DNA of 10,585 nt, taken from contig JAFECV010000035.1 of the NCBI GenBank assembly GCA_018241985.1, forward strand, positions 1 to 10,585, given 5' to 3'. Of the stretch, positions 1 through 8,803 are shown one piece after another. The translations under genes were made by a program, and so were the position numbers. The notes under the pieces were generated by a model. The model ran no database searches. It had not been told where the DNA came from and saw only the letters and a list, made by a program, of their open reading frames with translations. This DNA is from Pseudomonadota bacterium. Its GTDB lineage: Bacteria; Pseudomonadota; Gammaproteobacteria; Burkholderiales; Burkholderiaceae_C. Positions within the stretch are counted from its first letter, which is position 1. Each line of letters begins with the position of its first letter.

Positions 1-232
1 CGTCGCGCACCTGCAGCCGGGACGGAAAGGCCGCCAGATCCCGCAGCGCGCCCGCCAGATCCCAGCCGACCAGCGCGCGCGTGACGTTGGGGCCGAGCTG
101 GATGCCGGCGCCGACCTCGCTGAACACCGGCGCGCGCTCGAACAGCCGCACCTCCCAGCCGCCGCGCACGCAGGCCAACGCCGCGGCGAGCCCGCCGATG
201 CCGCCGCCCGCGATCAAGGCCTGCCGGATCAT
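1..232 (-). CDS. FAD-dependent monooxygenase, N-terminal part (runs off left edge)
   Basis: This is the first 77 codons of a gene that continues beyond the left edge. The ATG is at 232-230 and the frame stays open to base 1. The N-terminus is a Rossmann FAD-binding fold: strand and glycine-rich loop AGGGIGG at residues 8-14, the acidic residue at the end of strand 2 (E32 in RLFERAP), then GAGIQLGPN at residues 41-49. This last motif is typical of group A flavin monooxygenases such as salicylate hydroxylase and 3-hydroxybenzoate 6-hydroxylase. By family, such enzymes hydroxylate an aromatic substrate using NAD(P)H and O2 in the cytoplasm. The substrate cannot be read from the visible part. The gene starts 19 bases after the acnA stop on the same strand, so cotranscription is likely. 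No strong Shine-Dalgarno sequence is visible. A UbiH/UbiF-like or other FAD oxidoreductase is less likely but not excluded. Confidence 0.8.
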   Translation of the reverse strand, partial: MIRQALIAGGGIGGLAAALACVRGGWEVRLFERAPVFSEVGAGIQLGPNVTRALVGWDLAGALRDLAAFPSRLQVRD

Positions 233-251
233 CGGGCGGAGGCGGCGCGGG

Positions 252-3122
<2,871 letters not shown>

Positions 3123-3261
3123 TGATATCTCCTTGGGACTGTGTGAGTTTGCAAGCGCTATTCTGGCAGCCTCGGCCGGCCCTGAAACCCGTTGCGACCG
3201 ATAACCTTGTCAGCCATGGCACCGGCGCCGGCAACCAGCGAAATATTGAGAATTTTTGAAG

Positions 3262-3305
3262 AAATAGCCCGAAAGCGAAGGATTCACCTCCGCTTGTAGC
3301 TATTT
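3262..3305 (-). terminator. Strong hairpin at the end of the periplasmic-protein gene; putative terminator
   Basis: An imperfect inverted repeat: arms 3262-3281 and 3287-3305 with a five-base loop. Read as minus-strand RNA, it pairs AAAUAGC with GCUAUUU (7 bp) at the base, then has a small internal loop, then pairs AAGCGGAGG with CCUUCGCUU (9 bp, one G-U). The TAA stop of the upstream gene (3306-3304) lies in the base of the stem. The sequence after the stem (CUUCAAAAAUUC) is only moderately U-rich, but the closing stem itself ends in UAUUU. The position after the fourth gene of a packed operon and before the acnA leader fits an intrinsic terminator. It may instead be a dispersed palindromic repeat that doubles as a transcript end; AT-rich ATAGC-type palindromes are common between genes in Comamonadaceae as I recall. 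Confidence 0.5.
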
Positions 3306-3978
3306 ATTTCGTAGCACCCGACGCGCCGGCGGTCGACGTGGCCGGACCGAACAACCCTGGGCCGGGGTGCTCCTTCATCCGTTCCGCGACCGTTGCCTGC
3401 TGCGGATTGTGGCAGTCGTCGGCCAGGCGCTGGCCGAGCTTCTCGTTGAGCAGCATCGACTTGCCCGGCAGTTGCAGCCAGACCGCGCCGCTCTTCGGGT
3501 CTTCGAGACGGACCGCGCCGGTCTGGGTCGGCACCGGCGACAGGTGATAGCGCGCCTTCTTGAACTGCAGGTCGAAGCGGCCGGGTGACTGCGGATCGGG
3601 GGTCATCGTCACCGACTCGCCCAGTTCGCACGGGAGCTTGCCGGTGTACACATGCTCCGCGATCGCGAGTTCGGCCGGCGTGAGCGCGGCCTCGGCCGCC
3701 TCGACCCCGGCAGCCGCGTTGACCGCGGCGCTCTTCAGGTTCTGCCTGCGCGTGCTCTCGGATTCCTTCTTCGCGACATGCCGGACCGGGCGCTTGGTTT
3801 CGTGCCGGGTCACGTGCTTGGTTTCGTGCTTCGCTTCAGGCTTGGCCTTGGGCTTCGCGGCGGACTCTTTCGCAGGCGCGGCTGCGGTCGTCGCGGGCGT
3901 CGTGCCTGCGCTCGGGCTCTGCTGGGCCAGCACGAGCGCGGGGGTCGCGAGAGCCAGTGCGGCAAGGATTGCTTTCAT
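3304..3978 (-). CDS. Predicted periplasmic protein of unknown function (possible MliC-like domain)
   Basis: A 224-residue protein that I do not recognise with certainty. Residues 1-19 look like a Sec signal peptide (one Lys, hydrophobic core, ALVLAQ cleavage region). Residues 20-80 are low complexity: Ala/Thr/Pro, then a basic Lys/His/Arg tract with tetrapeptide repeats (50-69). Residues 82-195 look folded, and the only two cysteines, C117 and C189, bracket this part and could form a disulfide. The segment GAVWLQLPGKSMLLNEKLGQ followed by C189 resembles the end of lysozyme-inhibitor MliC/PliC domains (conserved W, K, L, then Cys). This is a weak inference from memory. The tail (205-224) is Gly/Ala rich. 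The ATG at 3978 is preceded by GGAGAT (3985-3990) at six bases. It lies 30 bases after the citE-like stop, probably as the last gene of the mdh operon. No link to the TCA cycle is evident. Confidence 0.75.
   Translation of the reverse strand: MKAILAALALATPALVLAQQSPSAGTTPATTAAAPAKESAAKPKAKPEAKHETKHVTRHETKRPVRHVAKKESESTRRQNLKSAAVNAAAGVEAAEAALTPAELAIAEHVYTGKLPCELGESVTMTPDPQSPGRFDLQFKKARYHLSPVPTQTGAVRLEDPKSGAVWLQLPGKSMLLNEKLGQRLADDCHNPQQATVAERMKEHPGPGLFGPATSTAGASGATK
3772..3831 (-). repeat. Imperfect 12-base (tetrapeptide) repeats in the basic linker
   Basis: Residues 50-69 of the periplasmic protein read as successive four-residue units KHET, KHVT, RHET, KRPV, RHVA. The underlying DNA is therefore an imperfect tandem array with a 12-base period. 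It follows a Lys/Ala/Pro stretch (KPKAKPEA) and makes a strongly basic, histidine-rich spacer between the signal peptide and the C-terminal domain. Such arrays often vary in copy number between strains. The basic character would allow contact with anionic polymers such as peptidoglycan, lipopolysaccharide or nucleic acid, but that is only inference. Confidence 0.6.
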
Positions 3979-4008
3979 CGGATCATCTCCAGTCAGCGGG
4001 ACGGTGGG

Positions 4009-4998
4009 TCAGGAAAGGAAATAGGAACGAACGGTGTCGGGCAACGGCCGGCCGGTCTGGTGCGCCCGCTCGAGCAGTTGCCAGAAGTAGCGGTAGCTGG
4101 CGCGATCATGCAGCACGCCGCCGAACGAGATCGGCGCCCAGTCGGCGGCGGCAGCGGCCGCGATGATGCCGGCGGCTTGTTCGATCTCGGCCTCGTCCGG
4201 CGCAAACGCCTGCAGGATAGGCCGGATCTGGGCCGGATGGATGCTCCACATGCGCATATAGCCGAATTCGCGCGCCGCGCGCCGCGCCGCTTCTGCGAGC
4301 GCCTGCACGTCGCTGAATTCGGTCACCACGCAGTGCGACGGCACCTTGCCCCAGGCATGGCAGGCCGATGCGATCTCGAGCTTGGCGCGCACCACCAGCG
4401 GGTGCGAGAACTGGCCCTGCACGCCCATGCCGTCGACAGGGATGGCGCCGCCGTGACTCGACACGAAGTCCATCAGGCCGAAGCTCAGCGACTGCACCCG
4501 CGGATGCGCGGCGATCTCGAACGCGCGATGCACCGCCGCCGGCGACTCGATCAGTACCTGCAGCGGCAGCGGCGCGGCGCCCGCCGCCAGCAACGCGCGT
4601 TCGGCGCGCGTGACGTCGCAGGCCGATTCGACCTTCGGCACCATGATGTGTGCCAGGCGGTGCCCCGCCTTGCCGGCGATGGTGGCCATGTCGGCCTCGA
4701 ACGCCGGATGGTCGACCGGGTGCACCCGCACCGCGACGCGCGCGCCCGGCGGCGCGGCCAGCGCGAGCTCGGTCACCAGCGCCGCATGCTCGGCTTCGCC
4801 GCCGACCGGCGCACCGTCTTCGCAGTCGAGCGTGACGTCGAACACGCAGGCCCCGAACTCCTCGGTCATCTCGGCCTGCAGTTGCAGGCTCTTCTTCATC
4901 CGCGCCTCGACCCCGCTGTAGTGGTCGCACACCGGCAGCCGCGCGCCGCCGCCCTGCGCGCCCAGCAGCACCGTACGCGGATCGACAACAGCGTTCAT
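4009..4998 (-). CDS. CitE/HpcH-HpaI family lyase (putative acyl-CoA lyase)
   Basis: A 329-residue TIM-barrel protein of the HpcH/HpaI aldolase / citrate lyase beta-subunit family. These cytoplasmic, Mg-dependent enzymes cleave or hydrolyse 3-hydroxyacyl-CoA or hydroxy acids. Family blocks in order are LDCEDGAP (57-64, CitE D-E-D type), VRVHPVDHP (90-98), the strand HIMVPKVES (117-125), LIESP with the metal-binding Glu (149-153, E151), FGLMDF (173-178, D177) and SIHPAQI (252-258). It is longer than CitE proper (about 290) and nearer the size of malyl-CoA or citramalyl-CoA lyases. No citrate lyase alpha or gamma subunit gene is present, so a true citrate lyase is unlikely. The ATG at 4998-4996 overlaps the tam stop as ATGA, suggesting translational coupling. 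An in-frame ATG at 5010 (MQIK start) is an alternative. Malyl-CoA, citramalyl-CoA or similar is a guess at the substrate. Confidence 0.85.
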   Translation of the reverse strand: MNAVVDPRTVLLGAQGGGARLPVCDHYSGVEARMKKSLQLQAEMTEEFGACVFDVTLDCEDGAPVGGEAEHAALVTELALAAPPGARVAVRVHPVDHPAFEADMATIAGKAGHRLAHIMVPKVESACDVTRAERALLAAGAAPLPLQVLIESPAAVHRAFEIAAHPRVQSLSFGLMDFVSSHGGAIPVDGMGVQGQFSHPLVVRAKLEIASACHAWGKVPSHCVVTEFSDVQALAEAARRAAREFGYMRMWSIHPAQIRPILQAFAPDEAEIEQAAGIIAAAAAADWAPISFGGVLHDRASYRYFWQLLERAHQTGRPLPDTVRSYFLS

Positions 4999-5771
4999 TT
5001 TGATTTGCATGCGACGATGAACAGACGCGGATAGGCAAGCAGGCGCCGGCCGTCCGCGCGCGGCGGATAGGCGGCGGCAATGCGCGCCCCGTATTCGGCC
5101 AGATAGCTCGCCGCGAGCGCAGGCGGCAGCGGATCGACGAACGGCCGCAGGCCCGTGCCCTGCACCCATTCGACGATGGCATGAGCCGAGTCCATCACGT
5201 GATGGTAGGTCGTGTGCCAGAGATCGACGCTGGCCGCCTGGCGCGCGAGCAGGTCGTAGTAGCCCGCCGCGCCGAGCAGTTCGGCCCGGGCGCGCGCAGC
5301 ATCGGCCAGATACTCGCGCCAGGCCGGCTCGCCGGCGAGTTCGCGCATCAGCCTGTGCGTGGGTTCTTGCTGGTTGTCGGGCATCTGGATCGCGAGCACC
5401 CCGCCCGGCGCCAGCAGATCGAACAAGCGCGGCACCAGGGTTTCGTGCGCCGGCACCCATTGCAGCGCGGCGTTCGCGTAGATCAGGTCGGGCGGCCGCG
5501 CCGGCACCCAGGCGGCGATGTCGCCGTGGACGAAAGCCACCTGCGGCAGCCGCTTGCGCGCGCTGGCAAGCATCGCCTCGGAATTGTCGACGCCAAGCAG
5601 CTCGGCGTCGGGAAAGCGCTGCCGCAGCAGTTCGGTGGAATTGCCCGGGCCGCAGCCCAGGTCCACCACCCGCGCCGGAGAAATCAGCGGAACCCGCGCC
5701 AGCAGCTCGTGCGCCGGACGCGTGCGCTGGTCCTCGTAGCGACGGTACAGCGCGGGGTTCCAGTCCGCCAT
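4995..5771 (-). CDS. tam: Trans-aconitate 2-methyltransferase
   Basis: A 258-residue SAM-dependent methyltransferase. By family, it transfers a methyl group to trans-aconitate, giving the monomethyl ester. This removes an aconitase inhibitor that arises from spontaneous isomerisation of cis-aconitate. It resembles the E. coli Tam sequence as I recall it along its whole length: start [20 protein letters not shown], motif [13 protein letters not shown] (35-46), acidic D62 of strand 2 (GVDNSEAM), HGDI (82-85), [13 protein letters not shown] (95-107), [11 protein letters not shown] (129-139), TGLRPF (206-211) and C-terminal YPRLFIVA (247-254). E. coli Tam is about 252 residues, so the length fits. 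The ATG at 5771 is 11 bases after the mdh stop. The reading frame stays open further upstream, but that region is mdh coding sequence in another frame. The Shine-Dalgarno sequence is weak. Placement between mdh and a lyase, and near acnA, fits a housekeeping role for the cycle. Confidence 0.94.
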   Translation of the reverse strand: MADWNPALYRRYEDQRTRPAHELLARVPLISPARVVDLGCGPGNSTELLRQRFPDAELLGVDNSEAMLASARKRLPQVAFVHGDIAAWVPARPPDLIYANAALQWVPAHETLVPRLFDLLAPGGVLAIQMPDNQQEPTHRLMRELAGEPAWREYLADAARARAELLGAAGYYDLLARQAASVDLWHTTYHHVMDSAHAIVEWVQGTGLRPFVDPLPPALAASYLAEYGARIAAAYPPRADGRRLLAYPRLFIVACKSK

Positions 5772-5782
5772 CGGGACAAAAG

Positions 5783-6769
5783 CTACAGCAGGTGCGCGAC
5801 GCCGGCCTGCTCGTCCAGCAGCTCCTTCAGCGTCTTGTCGATGCGCTCCTTGCTGAAAGCGTCGATCTCCAACCCTTCGATCCGTTTGTACTCGCCGCCG
5901 GAACAGGTCACCGGGACGCCGAACATCAAGTCCTTGGGCACGCCGTACGACCCGTCCGAAGGGATGCCCATCGTCACCCACGCCCCGTTCGTGCCGAGCG
6001 CCCAGTCGCGCATGTGGTCGATCGCTGCGTTCGCGGCGGAGGCGGCCGACGACAGGCCGCGCGCGTCGATGATCGCCGCGCCGCGCTTGCCGACCGTCGG
6101 CAGGAACACGTTGGCGTTCCATTCCTGGTCGTTGATCAGCGTCTTCACGCTCTTGCCGCCTGCAGTCGCGAAGCGGTAGTCGGCGTACATCGTCGGCGAG
6201 TGGTTGCCCCAGACGCACATCTTCTCGATGTCGGTCACCTGCTTGCCGATCTTCGCGGCGACCTGGCTCAGCGCGCGGTTGTGGTCCAGCCGCATCATCG
6301 AGGTGAAGTTGCGACTCGGCAGGTCGGGCGCGGACTTCATCGCGATATAGGCGTTGGTGTTCGCCGGATTGCCGACCACCAGCACGCGGACGTTGCGGCT
6401 GGCGACCTCGTTCAGCGCGCGCCCCTGCACGATGAAGATCTGGCCGTTGACCGACAGCAGTTCGGCGCGCTCCATGCCGGCCTTGCGCGGCATCGAGCCG
6501 ACCAGCAGCGCGTAATCGGTGTCCTTGAACGCGGTCTTCGGGTCGCTGTGCCCTTCCATGCCGGCGAGCAGCGGAAACGCGCAGTCCTCGAGTTCCATCA
6601 TCACGCCCTTGAGCGCCTTCTGCGGCCCGTCCGCCGGCACTTCCAGCAGTTGCAGGATCACCGGTTGGTCCTTGCCCAGCATCTCGCCGGACGCGATGCG
6701 AAACAGCAGGGCGTAGCCGATCTGGCCGGCGGCGCCGGTGACGGCGACACGAACGGGTTTCTTGCTCAT
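5783..6769 (-). CDS. mdh: Malate dehydrogenase
   Basis: A 328-residue NAD-dependent malate dehydrogenase that oxidises malate to oxaloacetate in the TCA cycle (cytoplasmic homodimer by family). Visible features: dinucleotide-binding loop TGAAGQIG (11-18), acidic residue at the end of strand 2 (E43 in LLEVP) as expected for NAD preference, substrate-binding Arg in the mobile loop [11 protein letters not shown] (R95, R101), [10 protein letters not shown] (131-140), MMRLDHNRA with R160/D162 (158-166), and catalytic H190 in WGNHSP. It belongs to the 'LDH-like' MDH group of about 328 residues, which also includes cytosolic eukaryotic MDH, and not the E. coli 312-residue type. The start at 6769 is chosen because GGAG (6776-6779) lies six bases upstream and the protein then begins [15 protein letters not shown]. 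The frame stays open upstream to an ATG at 6838 but that part is not MDH-like. First gene of the probable mdh-tam-lyase-periplasmic protein operon. Confidence 0.97.
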   Translation of the reverse strand: MSKKPVRVAVTGAAGQIGYALLFRIASGEMLGKDQPVILQLLEVPADGPQKALKGVMMELEDCAFPLLAGMEGHSDPKTAFKDTDYALLVGSMPRKAGMERAELLSVNGQIFIVQGRALNEVASRNVRVLVVGNPANTNAYIAMKSAPDLPSRNFTSMMRLDHNRALSQVAAKIGKQVTDIEKMCVWGNHSPTMYADYRFATAGGKSVKTLINDQEWNANVFLPTVGKRGAAIIDARGLSSAASAANAAIDHMRDWALGTNGAWVTMGIPSDGSYGVPKDLMFGVPVTCSGGEYKRIEGLEIDAFSKERIDKTLKELLDEQAGVAHLL

Positions 6770-6856
6770 CAGGAACTCCAGGAAGAAGGGTGATTGGGCG
6801 AGAGCGGTCGCGTCCCGCACTCTCGGCATCGTCGGCATTGCCGGTCCGAACCGACG

Positions 6857-6886
6857 AGTTTACCGGGGAAAACTCGAGCCGGTCAA
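6857..6886 (-). promoter_or_regulatory. Candidate sigma-70 promoter for mdh
   Basis: On the minus strand, TTGACC (6886-6881) matches five of six bases of the -35 consensus. After an 18-base spacer, TAAACT (6862-6857) matches four of six of the -10. Transcription would start near 6850, giving an mdh leader of about 80 bases. The -35 lies just beside the palindrome at 6898-6909, so a protein bound there would sit immediately upstream of the polymerase site. The assignment rests on consensus matching only. Confidence 0.45.
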
Positions 6887-6887
6887 T

Positions 6888-6915
6888 TTGTCTTATGTCT
6901 TATATAAGATATGAT
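6888..6915 (+). promoter_or_regulatory. Candidate sigma-70 promoter for the gntR-type gene
   Basis: On the plus strand, TTGTCT (6888-6893) and TATGAT (6910-6915) are separated by 16 bases, matching four and five of six consensus bases. The palindromic operator candidate (6898-6909) lies inside the spacer, the classic place for an autorepressor. Predicted transcription start is near 6922, after the first possible ATG (6911) of the downstream frame and before the ATG at 6962. The -35 is only one base away from the divergent mdh -35. Confidence 0.5.
6898..6909. promoter_or_regulatory. Palindromic operator candidate TCTTATATAAGA
   Basis: A perfect 12-base palindrome in the mdh/gntR divergent intergenic region. 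The left half is also present as a tandem direct repeat, GTCTTAT at 6890-6896 and 6897-6903. The AT-rich centre with outward G/C steps resembles binding sites of HutC-subfamily GntR proteins (dimeric, TATA-centred palindromes), and the adjacent gene encodes such a protein. The site lies within the spacer of the regulator's own candidate promoter and next to the mdh -35. I infer autorepression and control of mdh. The binding protein and the effector are not shown by the sequence. Confidence 0.6.
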
Positions 6916-6961
6916 TTCGTCTGCTTACGCTTCTGCTTTCTCGAGCCCGTTCTCGCACGCC

Positions 6962-7756
6962 ATGCCACCGCCGTCCAACGACCCCGAACTGCCCGTCGAA
7001 GCGCCGGGCAGCGGCGCGCTGGCCGCGAGCGGCCCGGCGTTCAGCCCGCTGTACCAGCAGATCAAGGGCCTGATCCTGCAAAGCCTGCAGGCGCGCGAAT
7101 GGAAGCCCGGCAGCGCGATCCCGAGCGAGATGGATCTGGCCGCGCGCTATCGCGTCAGCCAGGGCACGGTGCGCAAGGCGATCGACGAGCTGGCCGCCGA
7201 CAACCTGGTGGTGCGGCGCCAGGGCAAGGGCACCTTCGTCGCGACGCATGCAGAGCAGCATGTCCAGTACCGGTTCCTGAAGCTGACGCCCGACAACGGC
7301 GACAGGGCCAGCGAGGGCCCGGCCGAACGCCGCATCGTCGACTGCCGGCGCCAGCGTGCCGGCGCCGATGTCGCTCGTGCCCTGGGACTGCGCGCGGGCG
7401 ATGCCGTGCTGCAGGTGCGCCGCGTGCTGGCCTTCGTCGGCGTGCCGACCATTCTCGAAGACCTCTGGCTGCCCGCCGGCCCGTTCAAGGGCCTGACCGC
7501 CGAACGGCTGGCGGAATACCACGGCACCATGTACGCGCTGTTCGAGGTCGAATTCGGCGTGCGCATGGTGCGCGCCGAAGAGCGCATCCGCGCGGTCGCT
7601 GCCGACGCTGCGCAGGGCGCGCTGCTCGGCGTCACCGCCGGCACGCCGCTGCTCAGCGTCGAACGGATCGCGCACACCTACAACGATGTGCCGATGGAAC
7701 TGCGCCGCGGGCTGTACCGCACCGACACGCATCACTATCGCAACGAGCTCAGTTGA
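6962..7756 (+). CDS. GntR family (HutC subfamily) transcriptional regulator
   Basis: A 264-residue DNA-binding regulator with two domains. The N-terminal winged helix-turn-helix (about 29-96) shows the GntR signature: PLYQQIKGLI, PGSAIPSEMDLAARYRVSQGTVR (helix-turn-helix) and the wing VVRRQGKGTFVATH. The C-terminal part (about 105-262) is a UTRA-type ligand domain: ERRIVDCRR, RAGDAVLQVRRV, EDLWLP, and near the end LLSVERIAHTYNDVPMELRRGLYRTD, which ends in the usual H-Y-R block. By family it binds an operator as a dimer and releases it on binding a small metabolite. An in-frame ATG at 6911 falls in the candidate -10 element, so 6962 is preferred. Neither start has a clear Shine-Dalgarno sequence. 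It lies divergent to mdh and 153 bases before sdhC, so control of TCA genes by a cycle intermediate is a reasonable inference. Confidence 0.92.
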   Translation: MPPPSNDPELPVEAPGSGALAASGPAFSPLYQQIKGLILQSLQAREWKPGSAIPSEMDLAARYRVSQGTVRKAIDELAADNLVVRRQGKGTFVATHAEQHVQYRFLKLTPDNGDRASEGPAERRIVDCRRQRAGADVARALGLRAGDAVLQVRRVLAFVGVPTILEDLWLPAGPFKGLTAERLAEYHGTMYALFEVEFGVRMVRAEERIRAVAADAAQGALLGVTAGTPLLSVERIAHTYNDVPMELRRGLYRTDTHHYRNELS

Positions 7757-7909
7757 GCCCTGACCGGGGGGCGAATTCGCTTCGCGCCAGGGGTGCGCGG
7801 CAGCCATGCGCGCGGCGCTGTCGATGACGCAGCAGGGCATGCAATAGAATTTCCGCTTCGAGTCGTTGCACAATGACAAGATAGTTACATCGCAGGAGAG
7901 AGCACGCTC

Positions 7910-8356
7910 ATGTCCGCACCAGCCACGCCAGCAAAGCCTCAGCGGCCCGAATACCGGAACATCAACGCGTTCAAGGACCTCACGACCTACCGCATGCCGC
8001 TGGCCGCGCTGGTGTCGATCCTGCACCGGGTCAGCGGATTGATCATGTTCCTGCTGCTGCCGTTCATCATCTGGATGTTCGACACCTCGGTCTCGTCGGA
8101 GTTTTCGTTCGGCCGCTTCAAGTCGGTGTTCAACGACGGCGCGGGCTGGCTGCCCGGCTGGCTCATCAAGCTGGTCATGCTGCTGCTGCTCTGGTCCTTC
8201 CTGCACCACTTCTTCGCCGGTCTGCGGCATCTCTGGTCCGACGTGGACCACGGCGCGCACGTGAAAGCCACGGGGCGCCGTACTGCCGCCGCCACGCTGG
8301 TGATCAGCATCGTGCTGCTGATCGTGCTCGGCGCCAAGCTGTTCGGCCTGTACTGA
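7910..8356 (+). CDS. sdhC: Succinate dehydrogenase cytochrome b556 subunit
   Basis: A 148-residue inner-membrane anchor of succinate dehydrogenase (complex II), which carries electrons from the SdhAB head to ubiquinone and, with SdhD, holds haem b. Three transmembrane helices are visible at about 33-57, 82-105 and 125-146. Family motifs are SILHRVSG (36-43, equivalent to the quinone-site Ser27/Arg31 region of E. coli) and HHFFAGLRHLWSD (99-111), where H100 aligns with the E. coli haem ligand His84. The N-terminus RPEYRNINAFK matches the usual RP-x-N-leader. AGGAG (7894-7898) precedes the ATG at 11 bases, slightly long. It is the first gene of sdhCDA(B). A separate promoter in the 153 bases after the regulator is possible, but no convincing one is seen. 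Confidence 0.95.
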   Translation: MSAPATPAKPQRPEYRNINAFKDLTTYRMPLAALVSILHRVSGLIMFLLLPFIIWMFDTSVSSEFSFGRFKSVFNDGAGWLPGWLIKLVMLLLLWSFLHHFFAGLRHLWSDVDHGAHVKATGRRTAAATLVISIVLLIVLGAKLFGLY

Positions 8357-8410
8357 AATCCGCCGCGGGCCTTGCGCCCATGCGGATCGACAACAAGAAA
8401 GGAGTTCTCG

Positions 8411-8776
8411 ATGGCTGTCAATTTCGGAACCCACCGCCTCGTGGTCGGCGCCCATTACGGGCTCGGCGACTGGCTGATCCAACGGGTCACGGCGCTGCTG
8501 ATGGCGCTGTTCACGCTGCTGGTGATCCTGCAGGTGATCTTCACGCGCGGGCCGATCGGCTACGACACCTGGGCCGGGATCTTCGCGCCGCAGTGGATGA
8601 AATTCCTGACCTTCGTCGTGATCCTCTCGCTGGCGTATCACGCGTGGGTCGGCGTGCGCGACGTGCTGATGGACTACGTCAAGCCCTTTGCGCTGCGCAC
8701 GGCGCTGAAGATCTTCACCATCGTCTGGCTCGGCGGCTGCGCGGGCTGGGCGATCCAGGTTCTGTGGCGCCTTTGA
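8411..8776 (+). CDS. sdhD: Succinate dehydrogenase membrane anchor subunit
   Basis: A 121-residue membrane anchor that pairs with SdhC. Three transmembrane helices lie at about 23-45, 62-85 and 98-118. The diagnostic block HAWVGVRDVLMDYVKP (77-92) carries H77, equivalent to the haem ligand His71 of E. coli SdhD, and D88/Y89, equivalent to the quinone-binding Asp82/Tyr83. The start at 8411 is set by AAAGGAG (8398-8404) six bases upstream and by the family N-terminus. The frame extends upstream to 8372 (MRPCGS), but those residues have no family likeness and include the ribosome-binding site. The gap to sdhC is 54 bases and to sdhA 27 bases. Confidence 0.95.
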   Translation: MAVNFGTHRLVVGAHYGLGDWLIQRVTALLMALFTLLVILQVIFTRGPIGYDTWAGIFAPQWMKFLTFVVILSLAYHAWVGVRDVLMDYVKPFALRTALKIFTIVWLGGCAGWAIQVLWRL

Positions 8777-8803
8777 GGCCACGCTGCGATTGAGGCAAGA
8801 CCC

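Noticed and set aside
3206..3212. TGACAAG shared by the acnA leader (minus strand, 3212-3206) and the sdhC leader (7874-7880) as a common regulatory site.
   Set aside because: A single 7-base match between two leaders of 150-180 bases is expected by chance, and neither copy is palindromic.
3123..3261. Search for a copy of the TCTTATATAAGA palindrome in front of acnA.
   Set aside because: No recognisable copy is present. AATATT at 3242-3247 is too short and lacks the flanking bases, so direct control of acnA by the same regulator is not supported by sequence.
5772..6218. Upstream in-frame extension of tam into mdh.
   Set aside because: The added residues are out-of-frame mdh translation. Tam likeness begins exactly at MADWNP (5771).
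7758..7793. Possible hairpin after the regulator gene (CCCTG paired with CAGGG, inner GCGAA with TTCGC; palindrome GCGAATTCGC at 7771-7780).
   Set aside because: The outer and inner stems are short with unpaired G-rich stretches between them, and no U-tract follows. I cannot call it a terminator.
7845..7885. Possible sdhC promoter elements TAGAAT (7845-7850) and GATAGT (7880-7885).
   Set aside because: Neither has a -35 with more than about three consensus matches at proper spacing. Read-through from the regulator promoter is equally possible.
6893..8782. A 629-codon minus-strand frame spanning the regulator, the intergenic region, sdhC and most of sdhD.
   Set aside because: It crosses three well-supported genes on the other strand and has low-complexity Gln/His/Arg content typical of antisense shadows.
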